64,000 bases of DNA from Pseudoalteromonas sp. P1-9 (GCF_001399975.1 NZ_LKBD01000017.1:1-64000), one strand, 5' to 3'; numbered from the stretch's first letter, positions 9,798 to 23,139 are shown. Made by a program: numbers and translations. The notes: generated by a model from the sequence alone, not told the origin.

Positions 9798-9846
9798 ACA
9801 CTTCTTATTAATAAGTGTTAAACTTCCAAAAAATTACACTTATTAA
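9798..9846. promoter_or_regulatory. inverted repeat upstream of lolC
   Basis: An 11-base word TTAATAAGTGT at 9808-9818 recurs in inverted orientation at 9836-9846 (ACACTTATTAA), 17 bases apart, and the first copy is itself part of a dyad ACACTT(9798)...AAGTGT(9818). It lies 15-60 bases before the lolC ATG in the divergent sulP/lolC region. It could be an operator or a leader hairpin; nothing here tells which. Confidence 0.35.
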
Positions 9847-9860
9847 ACAATCAGTAATCT

Positions 9861-11057
9861 ATGTTTCAGCCAGTTAGTTTGTTTATTGGCATGCGCTATG
9901 CGAAATTAGCCAAGGGCAACGGCTTTATCTCCTTTATTTCATTTTTTTCTATCGCGGGTATAACGCTCGGTATTATTGCGCTAATTTGTGTGACCAGCGT
10001 AATGAACGGGTTTGAGAACCGGCTTAAGCAATCTATGCTGCAAATTATGCCGCATTTATCTGTTGCACTACCTGACAAGCAAAACCACCCCTTGTATCAA
10101 ACCTTGGCAAAACATCCAGATGTCACTTCAATATCACGTTTTAAAAGTAGTGAAGGGTTGGTTGTGTCGAATACCAAATTATTAGCGGCAAAAATTTACG
10201 GTATAGATGATAGCCAAGACACGCCTTTGACAGCCATGCTTAATAGTGAAACCGTTAAACAATTAGCAAACACTAAGTATTCAGTGGCGATTACGCGGCG
10301 CTTAGCAACAGAGCTCAATGTTTCTGTCGGCGATAAGATTCGCTTAATGCTACCGAGTGTCACAACATTTACCCCAGTTGGACGTATGCCATCGCAACGT
10401 TTATTTACCGTTGCAGTACTGCTTGATAACAGCGCGTTTCATAGTCAAGTAATTTTAACGAGTACATCAAACTTATTAAGACTTAATCGTATAAAACCAT
10501 CGAGTTTTAATGAATTTGCACTGTATTTAACCGATCCATTTAAATTAGATGACCTAATCAATGACATGCCAGAGCTTAAAACGCTAAAAGTAGCAGATTG
10601 GAAAGATACACAAGGTTCACTCTTTTCAGCAGTGGCAATGGAAAAGCGCATAATGAGCCTCTTGCTTGGCCTGATTATTCTAGTTGCGGTATTTAATATT
10701 CTCTCGGCACTGACCATGATGGTATCTGAAAAACAGTCTGAAATTGCGATTTTACAAACCTTAGGTTTAACACCCAACGGTGTGTTACAGGTATTTATGG
10801 TACAAGGTTTATACAATGGCTTAGTTGGCAGTGTACTTGGGGTATTACTTGGTTTAGCGGTTGCGCTAAACATTAATGAAATATTAGCACTGATTGGCAT
10901 TCAAATTATTGCAGGTATGGAGTTACCGGTAGATGTATCTTGGTTACAAGTAGGTGTGATCTTTACGTTAAGTATTGCGATGAGCTATTTAGCCACCTTT
11001 TATCCCGCACGACGCGCTGCGAAATTAGCACCAGCACAGGTTTTAAGATATGAATAA
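9861..11057 (+). CDS. lolC: lipoprotein-releasing ABC transporter permease LolC
   Basis: Inner-membrane subunit of LolCDE, which extracts outer-membrane-destined lipoproteins and hands them to LolA. At 398 residues it has the expected layout: one transmembrane helix near residues 22-45, a large periplasmic domain, then three C-terminal helices of an FtsX domain (from about 265). Family features: FIGMRYAKLAKGNGFISFISFFSIAGITLGI at the start and VSEKQSEIAILQTLGLTPN at the coupling helix. It overlaps lolD by 8 bp and is the first gene of lolC-lolD-lolE-gltS. LolC versus LolE is assigned by gene order. Confidence 0.93.
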   Translation: MFQPVSLFIGMRYAKLAKGNGFISFISFFSIAGITLGIIALICVTSVMNGFENRLKQSMLQIMPHLSVALPDKQNHPLYQTLAKHPDVTSISRFKSSEGLVVSNTKLLAAKIYGIDDSQDTPLTAMLNSETVKQLANTKYSVAITRRLATELNVSVGDKIRLMLPSVTTFTPVGRMPSQRLFTVAVLLDNSAFHSQVILTSTSNLLRLNRIKPSSFNEFALYLTDPFKLDDLINDMPELKTLKVADWKDTQGSLFSAVAMEKRIMSLLLGLIILVAVFNILSALTMMVSEKQSEIAILQTLGLTPNGVLQVFMVQGLYNGLVGSVLGVLLGLAVALNINEILALIGIQIIAGMELPVDVSWLQVGVIFTLSIAMSYLATFYPARRAAKLAPAQVLRYE

Positions 11058-11733
11058 TCACCTTGTAGTAAAATGTGAACACCTCGCTAAGTCTTACCAA
11101 GATGGCGATGTTAAAGTTGATATTTTAGATGATTTAAATTTAACCCTCGAAGCGGGTACAACACTTGCAATTGTTGGCAGCTCAGGTTCAGGTAAAAGTA
11201 CACTATTACATTTGCTTGGCACATTAGATAAGCCTAATATTGGTAAAATCGAAATAAAAGGTGTCGATACAACGACGCTTAATCGCAAGCAGCAAGCCGA
11301 TTTTCGTAATAAGCACATCGGTTTTATATATCAATTTCACCATTTACTGATGGAGTTTAGCGCTCTTGAAAATGTGATGCTGCCGCTATTGATTGGGGGA
11401 ATGGCAAAACCAGACGCCAAAATTCAAGCAAGTGAAATGCTCGAAAACGTGGGTTTAAGCCATCGAATTACTCATAAACCGGATCAACTTTCGGGTGGTG
11501 AACGTCAGCGTGTTGCCATCGCCCGTGCGCTTATCACGAAACCTGCATTAGTGCTTGCTGATGAACCGACAGGTAACCTTGATAAAGATAATGGCGAGAA
11601 CATATACGAACTGATTAACCAGTTAAAAACCACCCACAATACTGCGTTTATTGTGGTGACGCATGATTTAGAGTTAGCGGCAAAGCTTGATAAAACCATG
11701 TTTATTAAACAGGGAAAGTTGGTTAGCCAATGA
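11050..11733 (+). CDS. lolD: lipoprotein-releasing ABC transporter ATP-binding protein LolD
   Basis: ATPase subunit driving LolCDE. 227 residues with Walker A GSSGSGKSTLLHLL, a Q-loop (IYQFHHLL; the HHLLMEFSALENVMLPLLI region is typical of LolD), signature LSGGERQRVAIARAL, Walker B VLADEPTGNLD and H-loop VVTHDLELA. It starts 8 bp inside lolC and its TGA overlaps the lolE ATG (ATGA), so the three subunits are translationally coupled, fitting a fixed-stoichiometry complex. Confidence 0.97.
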   Translation: MNNHLVVKCEHLAKSYQDGDVKVDILDDLNLTLEAGTTLAIVGSSGSGKSTLLHLLGTLDKPNIGKIEIKGVDTTTLNRKQQADFRNKHIGFIYQFHHLLMEFSALENVMLPLLIGGMAKPDAKIQASEMLENVGLSHRITHKPDQLSGGERQRVAIARALITKPALVLADEPTGNLDKDNGENIYELINQLKTTHNTAFIVVTHDLELAAKLDKTMFIKQGKLVSQ

Positions 11734-12956
11734 GTTTAAGTGTTTATTTAGTTAAAGGCTTTCGACGCGGCAAAGGCGATACCACGGTTAGTGGCTTTTT
11801 TAGTAAGTCATCAACGATTGGTATTTCACTTGGTGTGGCGGTGCTTATTTTGGCGCTATCGGTGATTAACGGCTTTGAAGTTGCACTAAAAGAGCGTTTA
11901 TTAAGCGTTATTCCACATATTGAGTATTATGCGCCAGCAAAACCGCTGGATAAATTTGCCTCTCACCAAGAAAAATTACTCAGTCACCCAGAAGCAGTTG
12001 CAGTTGCCCCTTATATTAAGCTAAATGCGATGGTGTCGCACAAAGGTAAAATGCATGGCGTGCTATTAAAAGGCGTTGAACCAGAGTTAGACGCAGCCGT
12101 GTCAGACAGCGCTAAGTACATTTCCCCTAAGAGCAGCGTTAATCTTACAAAAGGTGAGGTTATTCTCGGTAAGGCGCTGGCAAATAAGTTACAGTTGGAA
12201 ATTGGCGATACGGTATCTGTGTTACTGCCAGAGCCCGGAACTCAATCACTTGCGAGTATTAAGCGAATTAATTTAACCTTAGTTGGCACCATTAATTTAG
12301 GTGGTCAACTTGATATGAATTTTGGCCAAATTGCATTAAGCCAAGCGCAACAGCTAAAAAACGTGAGTAATACCCAGTTTGATGGGCTGCAAGTTAAGAT
12401 ACGGGATGTATTTAATGTGCGAAATAGTGCCCTTGCGATAGGTCAAAAATTAGATGAATTGGTGTATATCGAAACCTGGTACCGTAGTCAGGGTAATTTG
12501 TATCAAGATATACAAATGGTGCGCTTAATTGTTTACATCACGGTGTTTTTAATTGTCGCTGTTGCTAGCTTTAATATTGTCTCTACCTTAATTATGGAAG
12601 TGAAAGAAAAGAGCGCGAGTATTGCGATTTTAAAAACCATGGGTGCAACCGATAGCACAATTGTACGCTGCTTTTTACTGCAAGGTATTCATCAAGCGGC
12701 AATCGGCTTAGGTATTGGCCTGATTCTAGGCATTATTTTATCGCTGACAGTAAGCGATATATATTTATTAATAAGTGAATTGCTCGGCAAAAATGTGTTG
12801 TCTGGTGTTTATTTTATAGACTATCTACCAAGTCAGCTTAACGTAAACGATTTACTGATCACTACGGTGATTACTTTTACAATGGCGATACTTGCATGCA
12901 TTTATCCAGCAGTTAAAGCCAGCAAAACGGACCCTGCAAAAATACTAGGACATTAG
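11730..12956 (+). CDS. lolE: lipoprotein-releasing ABC transporter permease LolE
   Basis: Second permease of LolCDE. 408 residues with the same topology as LolC: N-terminal helix (STIGISLGVAVLILALSVINGFE), periplasmic domain, and three C-terminal helices with the coupling segment MEVKEKSASIAILKTMGATD. Having separate LolC and LolE rather than a single LolF is the enterobacterial-type arrangement. Start overlaps the lolD stop; gltS follows without a gap. Confidence 0.93.
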   Translation: MSLSVYLVKGFRRGKGDTTVSGFFSKSSTIGISLGVAVLILALSVINGFEVALKERLLSVIPHIEYYAPAKPLDKFASHQEKLLSHPEAVAVAPYIKLNAMVSHKGKMHGVLLKGVEPELDAAVSDSAKYISPKSSVNLTKGEVILGKALANKLQLEIGDTVSVLLPEPGTQSLASIKRINLTLVGTINLGGQLDMNFGQIALSQAQQLKNVSNTQFDGLQVKIRDVFNVRNSALAIGQKLDELVYIETWYRSQGNLYQDIQMVRLIVYITVFLIVAVASFNIVSTLIMEVKEKSASIAILKTMGATDSTIVRCFLLQGIHQAAIGLGIGLILGIILSLTVSDIYLLISELLGKNVLSGVYFIDYLPSQLNVNDLLITTVITFTMAILACIYPAVKASKTDPAKILGH

Positions 12957-14162
12957 ATGCTGATAGACGAACGGCTTACCTTAATGGCGGCAATACTGGT
13001 TTACTTTTTAGGTAAATGGTTAAACCGTCGTTATAAGCCGTTACAAAGCTTTAATATTCCAGAAGCCGTTACCGGCGGCATTGTTGCCTCAAGTTTAGCG
13101 GCTTTTTCGTTTTATGTTTTCAATACTGAAATCACTTTCTCACTTCAACAGCGCGATGTGCTACTCATCGTTTTCTTTACCACGATTGGCTTAAATGCAC
13201 AGTTAGATAGCCTAATAAAAGGCGGTAAAAGCTTAATGATGCTATTACTACTGGCAGTTGGCTTTTTAATTTTACAAAACCTTGTTGGGATTGGTGTATT
13301 TACCTCGTTTGGCATGCCACCAGTGAGCGGATTGCTAGGTGGCTCGATTTCACTAAGTGGTGGGCATGGTACGGCAATCGCCTGGTCGCCATTTTTTAAT
13401 GCGCAGTATCAGATTGAAGGGGCGTTGGAACTCGCTTTGGCGTGCGCGACATTTGGCTTAATTTTTGGTGGCGTGCTTGGTGGCCCTATCGCGAAGTTCA
13501 TAATAGAGAAACACCAATTAAAACAAACGGTCTATTCTGCTAAGCCGCTGAAAGTAGGGGTTTCCCATGACAATGCTAAATTTGCAAGTGTTAACATAGA
13601 TCAGTTTCTGATCAGTATCTTTGTTATTCTACTGGCAATTGGATTAGGTAATCGTATTGAAGCTGCATTAGTTTATTTTGATTTTGAATTACCATTTTTT
13701 GTTTGTTGCCTATTTGCCGGCATTATTATTAGTAACACAGTACCACGTTTAATGTCAGTTAAGCTTTGGCCCACCAATAGCGCGTCGTTGTCGTTTATTT
13801 CCGATGTCTGTTTAGGGCTATTTTTAGCGATGTCGTTAATGAGTATTAAGATTTGGACGTTGACGAGTTTAGCAATGTCATTTGTCGTGTTACTTGTTTT
13901 TCAAGTGTTGGCGACAATACTCTATAGCACCTATGTGGTATTTCCGAGTTTAGGCAAGAACTACGACGCAGCGGTAATGGCTTCTGGCTATGCTGGGTTG
14001 ACCTTAGGCGCGACACCAACAGCAATTGCTAATATGACGGCGGTAACGCAACATTATTCGCCTTCAGCTAAAGCGTTTATCGTTGTACCTTTAGTGGGCG
14101 CATTTTTTATTGATATTGTAAATGCGTTGGTGATTAATCAGTTTATTAGTTGGCTGGGATAA
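12957..14162 (+). CDS. gltS: sodium/glutamate symporter GltS
   Basis: Na+-dependent glutamate uptake carrier in the inner membrane. 401 residues, about ten to twelve hydrophobic helices arranged as two homologous halves, with the GGSISLSGGHGTAIAW re-entrant motif in the first half and ASGYAGLTLGATPTAIANM in the second, both diagnostic of the ESS family. The ATG directly follows the lolE stop codon, so it is probably read on the lol transcript, although it has no known functional link to lipoprotein sorting. Confidence 0.95.
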   Translation: MLIDERLTLMAAILVYFLGKWLNRRYKPLQSFNIPEAVTGGIVASSLAAFSFYVFNTEITFSLQQRDVLLIVFFTTIGLNAQLDSLIKGGKSLMMLLLLAVGFLILQNLVGIGVFTSFGMPPVSGLLGGSISLSGGHGTAIAWSPFFNAQYQIEGALELALACATFGLIFGGVLGGPIAKFIIEKHQLKQTVYSAKPLKVGVSHDNAKFASVNIDQFLISIFVILLAIGLGNRIEAALVYFDFELPFFVCCLFAGIIISNTVPRLMSVKLWPTNSASLSFISDVCLGLFLAMSLMSIKIWTLTSLAMSFVVLLVFQVLATILYSTYVVFPSLGKNYDAAVMASGYAGLTLGATPTAIANMTAVTQHYSPSAKAFIVVPLVGAFFIDIVNALVINQFISWLG

Positions 14163-14163
14163 T

Positions 14164-14694
14164 ATGAACTATCAAGATATATATGACTTTTGGTTTACTG
14201 AATTAACACCGAATGATTGGTTTTCTGTCAATGAAGCGCTAGATAAAACAATCAACAAAAAATTTAAGGTTATTCTTGATGCAGCGATTGCAGGCGAATT
14301 ACATGATTGGCGACACACTGCGATTGGTGCGCTGTGTGAGATAATAGTGCTCGATCAGTTTTCACGGAATATTTACCGAGGTCAAGCAGGGGCGTTTCGC
14401 CAAGATCCGCTGGCGTTAGCTTTGGCGCAAACAGCAATTGATAAGGGCTTTGATAAGCAACTTAATGAAACTGAAGTGGGGTTTATGTACTTGCCATTTA
14501 TGCACAGTGAAAGCGCGAAAATTCATGAATTGGCGATGACGTTGTATAAAGATCATCCTAGTTATGAGTTTGAAGTGGCGCATAAGGCAATAATCGACCA
14601 GTTTGGGCGTTATCCACACCGTAACGCCATATTAGGCCGCAAATCGAGTGAGCAAGAGTTAACATTTTTGACACAACCAAATTCATCTTTTTAA
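14164..14694 (+). CDS. DUF924 family protein
   Basis: 176-residue soluble protein. Family signatures: IYDFWF at the N-terminus, LDQFSRNIYRG in the middle, GFMYLPFMHSES and FGRYPHRNAILGR near the C-terminus. DUF924 proteins have a TPR-like all-helical fold; their biochemical role is not established. It starts 1 bp after gltS and thus seems to end the lolCDE-gltS transcription unit. Confidence 0.9.
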   Translation: MNYQDIYDFWFTELTPNDWFSVNEALDKTINKKFKVILDAAIAGELHDWRHTAIGALCEIIVLDQFSRNIYRGQAGAFRQDPLALALAQTAIDKGFDKQLNETEVGFMYLPFMHSESAKIHELAMTLYKDHPSYEFEVAHKAIIDQFGRYPHRNAILGRKSSEQELTFLTQPNSSF

Positions 14695-14762
14695 CGTTAC
14701 ATCTTGCTTTGCAAAGGGTGACACAGTACAGTGATGAAATTGAAATTTTCTAAAGATGTATT

Positions 14763-15203
14763 ATGGAAAACCAAGAACAAAAACCACAACCAACTCAAGC
14801 AGAAATTCAAGCTGCTCAAAATGAATGGATCCGCTCTACACTTGATCGCGCTAATAAACACTTAGCTGAGAAGGGCGTTATTCCAAAGACAATTCTAGAT
14901 AAAGAAAGCCGTTATATTGCGCCTATGTGTGCGATTTGGAAAATTAAAAGTCAACAAGGCAAAACCTACTGGGTTGTGTCAGGCAATTTACCGACAGATC
15001 ACGTTGAAGTGACTGCGGCAACAAATGCTCGTGACGCACTTCGTCATTTTTCGTTTCAATGGCAATTAAAAGCAGACCAGCTTGCTAAAAACAGTGCAGG
15101 CGACAAGGCGCAAATCGACTTTGCTAACTTGCTTGTTAACCGTGCTGAAGGTCTGTATGACTTATACAGCAATGAAAAACTTTGGACTAATGAACCAAAG
15201 TAA
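14763..15203 (+). CDS. DUF4826 family protein
   Basis: 146-residue, glutamine- and charge-rich soluble protein (ENQEQKPQPTQAEIQAAQNEWIRSTL...). The segment RYIAPMCAIWKIK...YWVVSGNLPTDHV matches what I recall of DUF4826, a family common in Alteromonadales; function unknown. No signal peptide or membrane helix. It is separated from DUF924 by 68 bp. Its 3' end overlaps the convergent GNAT gene by 17 bp, with no terminator visible between them. Confidence 0.75.
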   Translation: MENQEQKPQPTQAEIQAAQNEWIRSTLDRANKHLAEKGVIPKTILDKESRYIAPMCAIWKIKSQQGKTYWVVSGNLPTDHVEVTAATNARDALRHFSFQWQLKADQLAKNSAGDKAQIDFANLLVNRAEGLYDLYSNEKLWTNEPK

Positions 15204-15645
15204 ACGGTTTCGGATCAAAACGCGATAACGGACACGATAATCGTTGTCGCGCTATTCCAGCCTCCATAAACACATTGCCTTGTTCGGCATAACCGCAGCG
15301 CTTAAACTTTTCTTTCTCAACAATATTACAATTGAAACTCAGCTCTTCGGCACCTAACTCTTTTACGCACAACGCAATTTGCTCAAAAATTAGATTATAA
15401 AACTCATGAGTTCGGTAAGCTTGCAGCACAGCAACGCGGCCAATTTCACCTTGTTGCGTTATTCTTGCGGTTGCTATGCTGTTACCTTGATGATCAAACC
15501 CAAGCAGATGCTGACAATTTAAATCGCACTTATCAAATTCAACGTCCTTTGGGATATGGTATTCATAAACAAATACTTTTTCCCTCACTTGTTTGAGTTC
15601 GTTACGCTTTTCTCGCCATGTGACCTGTTTAAATGTGAAGCTCAT
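15187..15645 (-). CDS. GNAT-family N-acetyltransferase
   Basis: About 152 residues of a GNAT fold: strand pair GFDHQGNSIATARITQQGEIGRVAVLQAYRTHEF gives beta4 and the V-x-x-x-R/Q-x-x-G/A-like region (acetyl-CoA site somewhat degenerate), then LSFNCNIVEKEKFKRCGYAEQGNVFMEAGI as beta5-beta7. Substrate unknown. I start it at the ATG at 15645: AGAGGA lies just upstream, whereas the longer frame to 15672 would extend into roxA. It lies downstream of roxA on the same strand, so the two are probably co-transcribed; roxA ends 11 bp before it. Confidence 0.8.
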   Translation of the reverse strand: MSFTFKQVTWREKRNELKQVREKVFVYEYHIPKDVEFDKCDLNCQHLLGFDHQGNSIATARITQQGEIGRVAVLQAYRTHEFYNLIFEQIALCVKELGAEELSFNCNIVEKEKFKRCGYAEQGNVFMEAGIARQRLSCPLSRFDPKPFTLVH

Positions 15646-15656
15646 CATTTCCTCTA

Positions 15657-16826
15657 CTAATCGAAATACCAATAGCCCTCATTTAAAAGATTAGTAAAGT
15701 TTTGCATAAAGTGTGAACAAGTTGTGGAACTTTTAATCTGTTCGGATGTCACTGTTACGTTTTGGCAAAGTGTTTCCACCCATGAAAGACACGAAAGTGG
15801 TAGGGTAAGTACATCACCGTTTACTGCAAATAACACGTTGCTTTCTGTTGATAAATAAAAGCAGCGAAGACCACCTAGACGATGAATTTCAATGTCTTGG
15901 TTCAGTAATTCAAGTACATAACTTGGCTCGAATTCATCTTCAAGCGGCGCTAAATCGAGATCGTGTTTTGCTTCGCTCAGACTTTGTAGCAACCATAAAT
16001 TAAAACCTTGATTGTTATTAAGTACATCTAGCATTTGTTGTTTAATATCGTCTACTTCATTTGCTAAAAACTCACCGGTGTTATTACGTAATTGAAGCTT
16101 TGGGTCGCTGTAACGCGTATTCCCCAAATCGTTATCAATGAGGTAATCTGAAAATGACGACAATAATTCGCGCTGATTCGGTGCTCTAAAGCCAACTGAA
16201 TAGTTCATCGCGTTTTCGACTGCGTAACCTTCGTGAGGGCAGCCAGGTGGAATATATAGAATATCGCCTGGTTCAAGTACTTCATCAATGCAGGCATCAA
16301 AACCGTCAATTTGCAGCAGATCTTTACACGGAATAACTTCATTGAAGGTTTGCTTAGCTTCGCCAACGCGCCAATGTCGTTTACCTTGGCCTTGAATAAT
16401 AAATACATCGTATTGATCTAGGTGAGGCCCAACGCCACCATCAGGCGTTGAGAAACTGATCATCAAATCATCGATACGCCAGTTTGGAATAAAGCGAAAC
16501 GGTTCGATTAACTCGGCAGCCTCAGGGTGCCAGTGGTCAACAGCTTGCACAAGAAGCGTACTGTTTTTTGGCGTTAATAATTCGAAATCTTCAAACGGGC
16601 CGTGGTGTGCTTGCCATTCATTGTTATGGTTTGAAATAAGACGCGACTCAATGCATTCCTCCATCGCAAGGCCAGCAAGTTCATCTGGACTAATTGGATC
16701 AATAAAGTCAGCAAACCCAGACTTAATCAATGCCGGTTTTTTTTGCCAATATTCATTAATAAATTCTTGCTGAGAGAGGGTTTTAACACCGTCTGGTGTT
16801 TTGATATTAAAGCTGAGTTGATACAT
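15657..16826 (-). CDS. roxA: 50S ribosomal protein L16 arginine 3-hydroxylase (JmjC/cupin oxygenase, YcfD-type)
   Basis: Fe(II)/2-oxoglutarate oxygenase that in E. coli hydroxylates an arginine of ribosomal protein uL16. 389 residues. The iron triad is visible as His135 and Asp137 (GVGPHLDQYDVF) and His198 (PPGCPHEGYAVE). The N-terminal QEFINEYWQKKPALIK and the GQGKRHWRVG segment are typical of the YcfD family. The C-terminal third corresponds to the dimerisation and winged-helix parts. The gene follows the purB terminator on the same strand, so it has its own start site. Confidence 0.93.
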   Translation of the reverse strand: MYQLSFNIKTPDGVKTLSQQEFINEYWQKKPALIKSGFADFIDPISPDELAGLAMEECIESRLISNHNNEWQAHHGPFEDFELLTPKNSTLLVQAVDHWHPEAAELIEPFRFIPNWRIDDLMISFSTPDGGVGPHLDQYDVFIIQGQGKRHWRVGEAKQTFNEVIPCKDLLQIDGFDACIDEVLEPGDILYIPPGCPHEGYAVENAMNYSVGFRAPNQRELLSSFSDYLIDNDLGNTRYSDPKLQLRNNTGEFLANEVDDIKQQMLDVLNNNQGFNLWLLQSLSEAKHDLDLAPLEDEFEPSYVLELLNQDIEIHRLGGLRCFYLSTESNVLFAVNGDVLTLPLSCLSWVETLCQNVTVTSEQIKSSTTCSHFMQNFTNLLNEGYWYFD

Positions 16827-16850
16827 AGACGTCTCTAAAAATTTATAATA

Positions 16851-16889
16851 AAAAAGCGAAAGATATTAGAAATACCTTTCGCTTTTTAT
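16851..16889 (-). terminator. purB terminator
   Basis: Inverted repeat AAAAAGCGAAAG (16851-) against CTTTCGCTTTTT, loop about 14 bases. Read on the minus strand the stem ends in a T-run toward roxA, so it closes the mnmA-hflD-purB unit. Confidence 0.85.
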
Positions 16890-16907
16890 TCAAGCTAAAA
16901 CTGCTGG

Positions 16908-18299
<1,392 letters not shown>

Positions 18300-18306
18300 C
18301 TAGAGA

Positions 18307-18906
18307 TTAACAATACTGTTTTGCAATTTTGACAATTTTACCTTTGCCAAAGAAAAAGTGGCGGCGTTTACCACCCACTTGGCGCCATAATACTGCGGCG
18401 CGTATACCAGCTAACAACAGGGCGCGAATACGATGCTGCACCGATTTTTGTTGTAACAATGCTGGTTTACCAAATACTTGAATACGTTGTCCAAGCGGAC
18501 TAATTACGTCGGCATAAATATCCGCAAGGCTCGCAATAATGGCGTCATCTGAAATTGATAAATGTGCCAATCGTGCGTCGATTGAATTAATGCGCGAGCC
18601 AAGTTCTTTTAATGCTTTGGGGTTTGCGTTTAAAGCACGTTCTAATTGAATTAAACCACCAACGTACTTTACAAGTTCAATGCTTTTATTTTGGCCAGAT
18701 TCGAGTTGTTCAACAACTAATTGATAGCCTTGGCGTAAATCCATATCACGAAATACATCTGACGGTGCATCTGGATTAGTTACTAAAATACCCGAAAGTA
18801 GTTGCTGCATTTCATAATCGGTAATTGAACCGGTTTGCGCAACTTTTTGTACCGCTTTGGTAATTTGGCATATGGCGGCAAGCGCCATAACCTGATTTTT
18901 ATCCAT
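18307..18906 (-). CDS. hflD: high-frequency lysogenization protein HflD homolog
   Basis: 199-residue helical protein. In E. coli HflD is a peripheral membrane protein known for binding lambda CII; its cellular role is unclear. Recognised from the ALAAICQITKAVQKVAQTG start, the LRQGYQLVVEQLE region and the C-terminal RIRALLLAGIRAAVLWRQVGGKR. It sits between mnmA and purB exactly as in enterobacteria; its ATG overlaps the mnmA stop by one base (TAATG). Confidence 0.94.
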   Translation of the reverse strand: MDKNQVMALAAICQITKAVQKVAQTGSITDYEMQQLLSGILVTNPDAPSDVFRDMDLRQGYQLVVEQLESGQNKSIELVKYVGGLIQLERALNANPKALKELGSRINSIDARLAHLSISDDAIIASLADIYADVISPLGQRIQVFGKPALLQQKSVQHRIRALLLAGIRAAVLWRQVGGKRRHFFFGKGKIVKIAKQYC

Positions 18907-20006
18907 TAGCGGATCACCGAGTCAATAATACCGCCACCTAAACAGGTTTCATTTAGGTAAAATACCGCAGACTGACCAGGGGTAACGGCTTTTTGCGGTT
19001 CATCAAATAATACGCGTGCGACGCCGTCTTCACCGACAAGTAATGTGCATGGAATATCGGTTTGGCGGTAACGGGTTTTTACTGTACAACGTAATGTTGA
19101 TTGAGGGCCTACGCGGTCAACCCAGTGAAGCTGATTTGCCATTAGGCCATTTGAGTATAGGCGAGGGTGATCTTTACCTTGACCAACAACAAGTACGTTA
19201 CGCGCAATATCTTTATCTACAACATACCAAGGCTCACCCGAACCTTCCTTCATACCACCAATGAGTAGACCTTTGCGTTGACCTAAGGTGTGATACATTA
19301 AGCCTTCATGCTCGCCAACATCGTTGCCTTCGCAATCTTCAATTTTACCAGGTTGAGCTGGTAAGAATTTTTGTAGAAAGTCTTTAAATTTTCGCTCACC
19401 AATAAAGCAAATGCCTGTGCTGTCTTTTTTGTCGTGAGTAATTAAGCCTTGCTCTTCCGCGATACGGCGTACTTCTGGCTTTTCAATTTCGCCTACTGGG
19501 AATAAGGTTTGCGCAACATGCTCGTGCCCTAGCGTGTATAGGAAATAGCTTTGATCTTTATTGTCATCAAGGCCACGTACTAGGGTCGCTTTACCGTCTT
19601 TTTCAGCGCGGCGAACATAGTGACCGGTAGCAATATAGTCTGCACCGAGCGCTTCAGCAGCAAATTCAAGAAACGCTTTAAATTTAATTTCTTTGTTACA
19701 CATAATATCGGGGTTAGGCGTGCGGCCTGCTTTGTATTCAGCAAGAAAATACTCAAATACGTTATCCCAATATTCTGCGGCAAAGTTTACCGTGTGTAAC
19801 TCAATACCCAGTTTTTCGCATACAGCTTGTGCATCTTTTAAATCTTCTGCAGCTGCACAGTATTCATCAGTATCATCTTCTTCCCAGTTTTTCATAAACA
19901 AGCCTTCTACCTGATAGCCTTGTTGCTTAAGTAAATAAGCTGAAACGGAAGAGTCTACACCGCCAGACATGCCAACGATGACTTTGATGTTACTGTTATC
20001 ACTCAT
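18906..20006 (-). CDS. mnmA: tRNA-specific 2-thiouridylase MnmA
   Basis: Transfers sulfur to U34 of tRNA(Lys, Glu, Gln). 366 residues. ATP pyrophosphatase P-loop SGGVDSS at residues 14-20, catalytic nucleophile Cys103 ([11 protein letters not shown]) and the second catalytic Cys200 ([13 protein letters not shown]), which accepts the persulfide; both are present, so the enzyme looks intact. First gene of mnmA-hflD-purB, with an extended -10 promoter about 35 bp upstream. Confidence 0.98.
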   Translation of the reverse strand: MSDNSNIKVIVGMSGGVDSSVSAYLLKQQGYQVEGLFMKNWEEDDTDEYCAAAEDLKDAQAVCEKLGIELHTVNFAAEYWDNVFEYFLAEYKAGRTPNPDIMCNKEIKFKAFLEFAAEALGADYIATGHYVRRAEKDGKATLVRGLDDNKDQSYFLYTLGHEHVAQTLFPVGEIEKPEVRRIAEEQGLITHDKKDSTGICFIGERKFKDFLQKFLPAQPGKIEDCEGNDVGEHEGLMYHTLGQRKGLLIGGMKEGSGEPWYVVDKDIARNVLVVGQGKDHPRLYSNGLMANQLHWVDRVGPQSTLRCTVKTRYRQTDIPCTLLVGEDGVARVLFDEPQKAVTPGQSAVFYLNETCLGGGIIDSVIR

Positions 20007-20039
20007 GGTATTGAATTACTCCGAAAATTTGAGGCGCGA

Positions 20040-20048
20040 ATTATATCA
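20040..20048 (-). promoter_or_regulatory. extended -10 promoter of mnmA-hflD-purB
   Basis: On the minus strand the 86-bp gap upstream of mnmA contains TGATATAAT, a perfect extended -10 element (TGnTATAAT). It would start transcription near 20033, about 27 bases before the ATG. No good -35 hexamer is visible, which is tolerated by extended -10 promoters. Confidence 0.6.
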
Positions 20049-20093
20049 TAGCTGTTTTAATAAAACATGTTCTAAAATGCGCGAGTAAGCTGG

Positions 20094-20762
20094 TTATTTA
20101 TTCTCTGTTATAAGTCTATATTCGCCATTTTCAATACCGTCTAACGTGTATTTACCAATGGCGTAACGAATTAAGCGTAACGTAGGAAAACCAACATGTG
20201 CTGTCATGCGTCTTACTTGGCGGTTTTTACCTTCGGTGATGGTGATTGATAGCCAGGTAGTAGGAATTGCTTTGCGTTCACGAATAGGCGGATTACGTGA
20301 CCAAACGTTGGGCTCATTTATGCGCTTAACGTTTGCCGGTAGGGTTTTACCATCTTTCAGCACAACGCCTTGCGATAGGGCGTTTATCGCATCTTGTGTT
20401 ACATCACCTTCTACTTGCACCCAGTAGGTTTTCGGTGATTTATGTTTAGGTGACGCGATTTTATGTTGCAGTTTACCATTGTTGGTAAGCAGCAATAATC
20501 CCTCACTGTCTCTATCGAGACGACCTGCTGCATACACATCTTTAATGTCGATAAAATCAGCCAGTGTTTTGCGATTACCTTCGTCGGTAAATTGGCTCAG
20601 TACATCAAATGGCTTGTTAAATAGCACAATGTGAGTTGGTCCTTGGTGAGGTTTTACATCGCGAGTTTTGATGTGTTTTTTAGTTGTGGCGACACGCTCT
20701 TTATTTTGTCGTGTTGGCTTTTTAGTAATGTGTGCAGATTTAGGTTTAGATAATCGGGTCAT
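20094..20762 (-). CDS. rluE: 23S rRNA pseudouridine synthase, RluE type (RsuA family)
   Basis: RsuA/RluB/E/F-family enzyme. 222 residues with a basic N-terminal extension (~45 residues, rich in Lys/Arg) and then [15 protein letters not shown], the catalytic-Asp motif [17 protein letters not shown], and [26 protein letters not shown]. In E. coli RluE makes pseudouridine 2457 of 23S rRNA. The short size and absence of an S4 domain favour RluE. Separate transcription unit upstream of mnmA. Confidence 0.88.
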   Translation of the reverse strand: MTRLSKPKSAHITKKPTRQNKERVATTKKHIKTRDVKPHQGPTHIVLFNKPFDVLSQFTDEGNRKTLADFIDIKDVYAAGRLDRDSEGLLLLTNNGKLQHKIASPKHKSPKTYWVQVEGDVTQDAINALSQGVVLKDGKTLPANVKRINEPNVWSRNPPIRERKAIPTTWLSITITEGKNRQVRRMTAHVGFPTLRLIRYAIGKYTLDGIENGEYRLITENK

Positions 20763-20804
20763 GACTTTGATTAATTACAAGCAAGGTAAGTATTGTAGCA
20801 AATA

Positions 20805-20833
20805 AAAAAGGGCAACAACATGTTGCCCTTTTT
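20805..20833 (-). terminator. icd terminator
   Basis: Perfect inverted repeat AAAAAGGGCAACA / TGTTGCCCTTTTT with a 3-base loop, 20 bases past the icd stop; it is U-rich on both strands and closes icd on the minus strand. Confidence 0.9.
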
Positions 20834-20851
20834 CTCATTCAAACAGTACGA

Positions 20852-23095
<2,244 letters not shown>

Positions 23096-23139
23096 TTAAA
23101 TGCCATTACTATGGCGTTCAATACTTACATTGAAAGGGG

